From positions 22,813 to 86,812 of the forward strand of contig CAIOTF010000041.1 of NCBI GenBank assembly GCA_903861125.1: 64,000 nucleotides of DNA. The letters are read 5' to 3'. Position 1 is the first letter of the stretch, and the number at the start of each line of letters is the position of its first letter. Under the pieces are notes generated by a model. That model made no database searches and was not told the origin of the DNA. It worked only from the letters and a program-made list of their open reading frames with translations. Both the position numbers and the translations under genes were made by a program. Origin of the DNA: an uncultured Ignavibacteriota bacterium. GTDB lineage: Bacteria > Bacteroidota > Ignavibacteria > UBA10030 > UBA8401. This document shows positions 59,148 to 64,000 of this stretch, piece after piece.

Positions 59148-59201
59148 ATTCTGCCTCTCTAAAGGATGCGTTCTTTCCGTAATGTAAAATTGTGTGCCGA
59201 T

Positions 59202-59756
59202 TCAAACGGGTCGTTCAGGAATTGCCATTGCGCCGATCGTTTTGCCGATCATCTCCACTTCATAATTCTGTGTTGCGCTGAAATCCCTCAGTGCTTGGGA
59301 TATCCGTTTTGATTCGTCGCCGATGGAATCGATATGCGTTGTCATTTCCGGTGTCAACTGGAGAGATTGTTTTACCTTGTGTACCCGAAGTAAAATAATG
59401 GCCAGCGGATTATTGATCTCGTGCTGCAAACCGGTCACCACCTCACGCATGGTGCTGATCTGCGTCTCTTTAATGCTCAATTCCTGTTCCTTCATGATCC
59501 GCTGCGTTTCGCTCTCATGCAGTTTTGTTTTTATCGTTATCACTTTCACAAGCATCATTGCCAGCAGCCACATAAAAGGGAGTGCGTCGAACATCTCAAC
59601 GACATCATAAAAACCGACGGTTGATCTATGGGCAACAATAAAAAATCGTATCATCACAATAAAGAGATACATATAGATGATGTACCCGGAGATGATCGCC
59701 GGATATTTTTCCGGCAAACTTTTTACGGACCGGATGAATTTTAAAAAAGTTTTCAT
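59202..59756 (-). CDS. Two-helix membrane protein with a histidine-kinase DHp segment but no ATPase domain
   Basis: The 184-residue protein has two membrane helices (IISGYIIYMYLFIVMIRFFI and DALPFMWLLAMMLVKVI, ~20-75), then a coiled linker (KLHESETQRIMKEQELSIKE) and a DHp-type helix with phosphoacceptor His112 in VVTGLQHEINNPLAIILLRV. A second helix follows (~135-160, SIGDESKRISQALRDF). The reading frame ends 24 residues later, and only 54 bases separate it from the next gene, so no HATPase domain exists here. An ATG with no clear ribosome site starts it. It may receive phosphate from a neighbouring kinase or dimerise with one; the neighbour at 58035-59147 has an ATPase domain but no histidine. 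Confidence 0.82.
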   Translation of the reverse strand: MKTFLKFIRSVKSLPEKYPAIISGYIIYMYLFIVMIRFFIVAHRSTVGFYDVVEMFDALPFMWLLAMMLVKVITIKTKLHESETQRIMKEQELSIKETQISTMREVVTGLQHEINNPLAIILLRVHKVKQSLQLTPEMTTHIDSIGDESKRISQALRDFSATQNYEVEMIGKTIGAMAIPERPV

Positions 59757-59957
59757 ATCAACGACCTTTTATGAGCATACCAGTTGTTTCTTTTAGAATG
59801 TCATCCGAAACCATTCTTCCCGAACTTTTGCTGTACTGACAATACAACGGATATAGACAAAGCCTTTTCTTGCAGTCCCGTTTTCGGATGACCGGTCAGA
59901 CGAGGATAAATGCCTGCCGGGTGAACGAAAGAAACCTAAGAAAAATTATCCGGATGT

Positions 59958-61070
59958 TCAATTCTTCAGCGCCAATGGTATGATGATGCTCACAGTGGTA
60001 CCCCCATTTCCCTTACTTTTTATGGAAAGAGTACCGCCGTGAAGTTCGGCCAGCGTTGTGGCAATGGATAAGCCCAAACCGGCTCCTTGTTGTTCGTAAT
60101 AACGCCGTTCAAATTGCCGGAACCCGGAAATATTTTTAATCTGTTCTTCGGACATTCCGCGGCCTTCATCCCGGACAGTGATGCAGAGATTCGGTCCGAA
60201 CTCCCCGCTCGAAAGCTGCACGGGAGATCCTTTTTCGGAAAATTTCAAAGCGTTATCAACAATTTCTTCCAGGATTGTAGTCAGGTATAATGACGAGATC
60301 TGAACGGAAGATTCCTTTACGGCAATGTGAAGGTCAACAGGACGTTCGTAGTGTGCCGATAATTGTTCCGCAACATTCCGCACGACCTCCTGCAGCGTTG
60401 TTGACTCTTGGCGCAATCCTGCGATTTTTTTCTGATCGTTCATCCACAATTGCATCTGACCGAAGAGAACAAGGTTCTCAAGCAGATGATGAAGACGTTT
60501 TCCGGATCGCAGGATCATTGTGCCGATCTCTTTCACTTCTTTCGGCGGAATATTTTCCTCTTCGATCAGAATTTGTGAAAATCCCAGGATGCCGTTCAAC
60601 GGTGTGCGGAATTCGTGCGGAAGGGAGTGTACAATGTTTGATTTGATTTCGTCGAACTGGGATTCTATATATTTCTGCATCGTTCGACGTTTCGTCAACC
60701 GCGTTTCTACGGCAGCAAGCAGTTCGTCGGCCGTGAACGGTTTTGTGAGATAATCATCCGCACCGAGCAGCATTCCTTTGCGCATATCGCCCGGACCGTT
60801 GTTACCGGTTAAAAAAACAAACGGGATTCCGGAAAATTCCGGTTCTTCCTTTAATGTCTTCAGCAACGTATGGCCGTCCATGTTCGGCATATTCACGTCG
60901 CAGAGTATCAGGTCCGGCTTGTGCGTCTTTGCCGCCACCAATCCGTCGAGTCCGCTCGCCGCTTCCAGCACTTCATATCCCACCGATTTGAGGGCCAGCG
61001 AAATGATTGAGAGATAATCCTGTTCGTCATCGATAACGAGAATTGTTTGCGGTGTTGCAGTGTGTTTCAT
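59958..61070 (-). CDS. Receiver - histidine kinase fusion protein
   Basis: The ATG at 61070 (370 residues) has AAGGA about 11 bases upstream; a TTG at 61091 would add seven residues. Receiver at ~8-125 (Asp58 in LILCDVNMP, Lys in LTKPF), HisKA at ~138-200 with phosphoacceptor His152 (HSLPHEFRTPLNGIL), HATPase at ~225-368 with N-box EIVDNALKFS, G1 DEGRGM and G2 GAGLGLSIA. No membrane helix. It is closely related along its whole length to the protein at 58035-59147 but keeps all catalytic residues. Such proteins read phosphate on the receiver and set kinase activity. It would be the working partner in the cluster. Confidence 0.93.
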   Translation of the reverse strand: MKHTATPQTILVIDDEQDYLSIISLALKSVGYEVLEAASGLDGLVAAKTHKPDLILCDVNMPNMDGHTLLKTLKEEPEFSGIPFVFLTGNNGPGDMRKGMLLGADDYLTKPFTADELLAAVETRLTKRRTMQKYIESQFDEIKSNIVHSLPHEFRTPLNGILGFSQILIEEENIPPKEVKEIGTMILRSGKRLHHLLENLVLFGQMQLWMNDQKKIAGLRQESTTLQEVVRNVAEQLSAHYERPVDLHIAVKESSVQISSLYLTTILEEIVDNALKFSEKGSPVQLSSGEFGPNLCITVRDEGRGMSEEQIKNISGFRQFERRYYEQQGAGLGLSIATTLAELHGGTLSIKSKGNGGTTVSIIIPLALKN

Positions 61071-61249
61071 ATACGGTGCATTCCTTTTCAAGTCATTTTT
61101 AAATTACTGTTCCGTAACAATATCGTAAATCTCATTCCAAAAGGCGAAGAAAAATTTATTCTTTATTGTTGGCTTAATGCCGGAACTGGCTTATTCCAGT
61201 TTTACCATCTGTCTGGAATGTGCCGTTGAAAGAGGGAATAGCAGTTGCA

Positions 61250-61327
61250 GACCATTGAAAGGCCAAGCCCGTTGCCTTTTCCGGTCACTTTAGCAGTTAA
61301 GAAAGAATCGAATATCATTTGCTGAAC
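61250..61327 (-). pseudogene. Remnant of a histidine kinase ATPase domain (G2 box)
   Basis: Read on the minus strand, 61327 to 61250 gives 26 codons beginning VQQMIFDSFLTAKVTGKG and ending NGLGLSMV, which align with QKIFDPFFTTKEKGKGTGLGLSIV of the intact kinase at 61385-63760. The frame has no stop in this stretch, but there is no start, the homology ends abruptly after SMV, and a stop follows 16 codons later. It lies directly downstream of that kinase gene, in the 314 bases before the next start codon. It is the scar of a lost or recombined hybrid-kinase gene. Confidence 0.72.
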
Positions 61328-61384
61328 GGTGAAACAGGGGATGAATATTTTTCCGGATGGAGAATTTTTTACGCGGCTGTTTGG

Positions 61385-63760
61385 TTATAAGTTGATGCCG
61401 GAAACTACACCCTCCAGCATGGTAACGATCTCTTCAAATTTATACGGCTTATTGATGATTTCTATAATGCCGTTCTTTATCAATTGTGAGCGGAGGGAAC
61501 GGTCGAGATATCCCGAAGAGATGACTACTTTCACCTGCGGATTGATCTTTTTCAATTCCTCAAACATCTCTTCGCCGTTCATGTTGGGCATGCCAAGATC
61601 GGAGATGACGAGATCGATCGACGAACGGTGTTCCCGATAGAGTGCAACGGCCGCATAGCCATCCGCCGCCGAAAGAACATTGCAGCCGAGTTCTTCCAAA
61701 AATTCCGTGATCAACTGCCGCAGCACCATTTCGTCGTCGACCACAAGTATTGTTTTGCCGCGCAACGAACTGAACTCCTGCTGCGCCGATAATTCCGTTT
61801 CATCCGGAATAACGGCGGGAAAGTACAGCGTAAATGTTGTTCCGGCATCCTTCTTTGAAGTAACATCGATGAATCCGTTATGACTTCGTACGATGCCGTC
61901 TACGATTGACAGTCCTAATCCGGTCCCTTTCCCTTTTTCCTTTGTGGTGAAGAACGGATCGAAGATCTTCTGCATGATATCCTGGTCAATGCCGGGACCG
62001 GTATCGCTGATGGCCAGGCTGACATACTCCCCGACGGGAACGTTCGGATACTTCTCGGTCAGGAATGATGAATGGACCCTACGTTCGGTAATGCTCAGCG
62101 TTCCATGGTCCCCCATGGCATCCCGAGCGTTGATGCACAGATTAATGATAACCTGGTGAATATGTCCTTTATCGCAATTAATGTAGCCCGGCTTGCCTTC
62201 GCTTTTTGTAACGATCGTTACGGTTTTCGGAATGAAATGCTGGAGCATTGTCTTCAGCTCTTCAATAATGTTCGACAGCGACAACGGCTGCAGTTTCAGT
62301 TCGGAGCTGCGGGAGAACAGAAGCATTTGTTTCGAGATTGATCCGCCGCGGTGGGCCACATCGATGATGCTGTCGATATATTTTTTTGATTTTGAATCGT
62401 GTTGAAGATTCTTCTTCAGCAATTCTGCATTGCCGAGGATCATTGCCAGCAGATTATTGAAATCGTGCGCAATACCGCCAGCAAGAGTACCAAGGCTTTC
62501 AAGTTTTTGCGATTGGATCAGCTGGCGCCGCACGTTCGTTTGCGTAGTGATATCTTCTACGATGGCGATAACACTGTCAACGGCTTTTCCTTTGGTAACG
62601 ACCGGCCGGGTGATAAGACGGATGGTGTATTCGTTTCCTGTTTTCGGCGATGCGTAATCACCTTCATAAAATCCCGGAAGTCCATTCAGCGAATCGGAGA
62701 TTGTCCGGGCCATTTGAGGGTGACCGATCTGTTCGCGTATTGATATGCCGGATCCGTTTTCCGTAGAGAGGCCGAAGATCTGTTTTACGATCGTATTCGC
62801 ATTCAGAAGAATACCATTACGGTCGAGATGTGCTATGCCGAGAGGGGATTGTGTGAACAGCAGCCGGTACCGTTCCTCGCTTTCGAGCAGTGCTTGTTCT
62901 GCCCGCTTTTGTTCCGTAACATCGCGTGAGACCCCCACAAGTCCGAGCAGTTCCTTGTTATCGCTGCGAAGAACGGAAGCTGCAAGAATGCTTGTGAATG
63001 ACTCTCCGTTTTTTTTGCGGTTGAGGATCTCCCTCCGCACGTTTCCGGCATCCAGTGTTAAGTGGTGAACGTGCATTCCTTCATCCGTATCGGCGTACAG
63101 CGTGCTGATATTTTTTCCGACTACTTCTTCCTTCGCGTATCCAAAGGTAGATTCAGCCGACTCGTTGAACTCGACGATGTTCCGTTCATTGTCTACGGTG
63201 ACGATCATGTCCAGCGAACAATTGATGATGCTGCGGGCATATTGTTCCGATGCGCGCAATGCTGCTTCGGTGCGTTTGTGTTCATTGATCTCGTTTTGAA
63301 GTTCGCGGTTGATCCTTTCCAGTTCATCGGAGTGACGCTGCAGCAAAAGGTGGGACGAACGGAGTTCATCTTCGGTCCGTTTGATTCTTTCCAGTGCGCG
63401 TACGCGCGCGATCAGTTCCTGATTTGTGACCGGCAGTATTACATAACCGTCGGCGCCGGAATCGAGTCCGCGCGACTGATGAAGGCTCTGTATTTCCAGA
63501 CTTGATACCATAAGGATCAGTATCTGTCCGGTAACCGGATTGGATTTCAGTTGACGGCATACATCAAGGCCGTTGATATCGGGCAGGACAACATCAAGAA
63601 GTATCAGATCGGGATTGTGTTCCGCGGCAAAACGCAGGCATTCCGTACCGTTCACTGCTTCGATTACTTTGTATCCGTTCTTTCGCAGGACTATGGTATG
63701 GACATGCAAACGGTCTATGTCGTCATCAACAAGCAATATGGAGGTTACTTTTGTTTCCAT
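61385..63760 (-). CDS. Hybrid histidine kinase: REC-PAS-PAS-HK-REC
   Basis: The 791-residue soluble protein contains an N-terminal receiver (1-122; Asp56 in LILLDVVLP), a coiled linker (~125-165), two PAS domains (~170-290 and ~295-410), a DHp with His432 (GGIAHDFNNLLAM), HATPase (~530-650; NARDAM, DTGPGI, GKGTGLGLSIV) and a C-terminal receiver (~668-788; Asp721, Lys771 in NKPY). In the N-terminal receiver the conserved Lys is Leu109 (VILPVTN), so its phospho-switch may not work normally. The kinase core is like that of the 1343-residue kinase at 19815-23846. It is first in the minus-strand cluster of signalling genes. Confidence 0.93.
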   Translation of the reverse strand: METKVTSILLVDDDIDRLHVHTIVLRKNGYKVIEAVNGTECLRFAAEHNPDLILLDVVLPDINGLDVCRQLKSNPVTGQILILMVSSLEIQSLHQSRGLDSGADGYVILPVTNQELIARVRALERIKRTEDELRSSHLLLQRHSDELERINRELQNEINEHKRTEAALRASEQYARSIINCSLDMIVTVDNERNIVEFNESAESTFGYAKEEVVGKNISTLYADTDEGMHVHHLTLDAGNVRREILNRKKNGESFTSILAASVLRSDNKELLGLVGVSRDVTEQKRAEQALLESEERYRLLFTQSPLGIAHLDRNGILLNANTIVKQIFGLSTENGSGISIREQIGHPQMARTISDSLNGLPGFYEGDYASPKTGNEYTIRLITRPVVTKGKAVDSVIAIVEDITTQTNVRRQLIQSQKLESLGTLAGGIAHDFNNLLAMILGNAELLKKNLQHDSKSKKYIDSIIDVAHRGGSISKQMLLFSRSSELKLQPLSLSNIIEELKTMLQHFIPKTVTIVTKSEGKPGYINCDKGHIHQVIINLCINARDAMGDHGTLSITERRVHSSFLTEKYPNVPVGEYVSLAISDTGPGIDQDIMQKIFDPFFTTKEKGKGTGLGLSIVDGIVRSHNGFIDVTSKKDAGTTFTLYFPAVIPDETELSAQQEFSSLRGKTILVVDDEMVLRQLITEFLEELGCNVLSAADGYAAVALYREHRSSIDLVISDLGMPNMNGEEMFEELKKINPQVKVVISSGYLDRSLRSQLIKNGIIEIINKPYKFEEIVTMLEGVVSGINL

Positions 63761-63942
63761 CGCAGACAGAGACCTTACTGTGACTAATTTTTTTCTTTCA
63801 ATCGAGATGCTTTTGTTTCACCAGCACGCAGAATCATTGCCTCAAAAGGCTCCGGGTATATATGACGGGACGCTCGGAACGTGTAACGGAGTATTGCATG
63901 TTCTATTTAAAGCACCGGGGTTCCGTGCCGATGATTTTTTTG

Positions 63943-64000
63943 TGATCCCGCCGCGAATCGAACGCGGAACCTACAGCTTAGAAGGCTGTTGCTCTATCCA
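63943..64000 (-). tRNA. tRNA-Arg (anticodon UCU), 5' part beyond the window
   Basis: On the minus strand the anticodon arm ACAGC-CTTCTAA-GCTGT (anticodon TCT), variable loop AGGTT, T-arm CCGCG-TTCGATT-CGCGG and 3' acceptor strand CGGGATC with discriminator A are present. The start of the D-arm is seen (GGATAGAGCA), but the 5' acceptor strand is cut by the window edge. CCA is not encoded. The bases from 63761 to 63942 carry no gene. Confidence 0.9.

Noticed and set aside
61184..61201. Inverted repeat AACTGG...CCAGTT between the two kinase genes
   Set aside because: Six-base stem, no T-run on either strand, so not called a terminator.
1..64000. CRISPR arrays, insertion sequences, integrases or phage genes
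   Set aside because: Looked for short regular repeats, transposase motifs and terminal inverted repeats; none were seen.

Overview
The window looks like chromosomal DNA of a free-living, Gram-negative member of the Bacteroidota/Chlorobiota side of the FCB group. An Ignavibacteria-like organism is my best guess, but this is an inference from gene content. Five secreted proteins end in a type IX secretion (T9SS) sorting domain with the QNYPNPFNP-type motif. There are also Lamin Tail Domain proteins, a phosphate-selective porin, a four-subunit 2-oxoacid:ferredoxin oxidoreductase and an unusually dense set of signalling proteins. No insertion sequence, CRISPR array or phage genes were seen. The only RNA gene is a tRNA-Arg(UCU) cut by the right edge.

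Layout. 1-5.9 kb: a PiT phosphate transporter (5' end missing), a Porin O/P channel, two Lamin Tail Domain proteins, an SdiA-regulated-type lipoprotein and a 36-residue membrane protein; this looks like an outer-membrane and phosphate locus. 6.2-7.7 kb: a B12-binding radical SAM enzyme. 7.75-14.2 kb (minus): tetR-tolC-adaptor-RND efflux operon with a palindromic candidate operator. 14.4-19.5 kb (minus): a flippase-like protein, an LtaS-like sulfatase-fold membrane protein with a TPR tail, and an APC amino acid permease. 19.6-24.8 kb: a 1343-residue multi-PAS hybrid kinase, possibly coupled to a 56-codon leader ORF, and a TIGR01777 epimerase. 24.9-28.0 kb: a large T9SS protein. 28.2-33.1 kb: a compact operon of a lipoprotein, a GAF/sigma-54 activator, a PEGA Ser/Thr kinase and a DUF5683-like protein. 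33.3-41.4 kb: two T9SS proteins flanking small exported and membrane proteins and a MerR/B12 (CarH-like) regulator. 41.5-48.6 kb: a caspase/WD40 protein, a DUF4384 protein and a CHASE2 cyclase in one minus-strand operon, with a divergent TPR protein. 49.0-52.0 kb: the 2-oxoacid:ferredoxin oxidoreductase operon plus a 95-residue helical protein. 52.3-55.9 kb: an exported MsrB, a subtilase and a small T9SS protein. 56.3-63.8 kb (minus): five consecutive two-component genes and a kinase gene remnant.

The most unusual part is the right-hand signalling cluster. One protein has only membrane helices and a histidine-bearing DHp segment with no ATPase domain. Its direct downstream neighbour is a receiver-DHp-ATPase protein whose phosphoacceptor histidine is replaced by asparagine. 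A close paralogue two genes upstream keeps the histidine. A 26-codon remnant of a further histidine-kinase ATPase domain lies between two of the intact genes. Together these suggest a duplicated and diversified set in which phosphorylation may occur in trans. The caspase/DUF4384/CHASE2-cyclase operon and the sigma-54 activator/Ser-Thr kinase operon are the other two candidate systems. All functional statements rest on reading motifs by eye; no database search was run.
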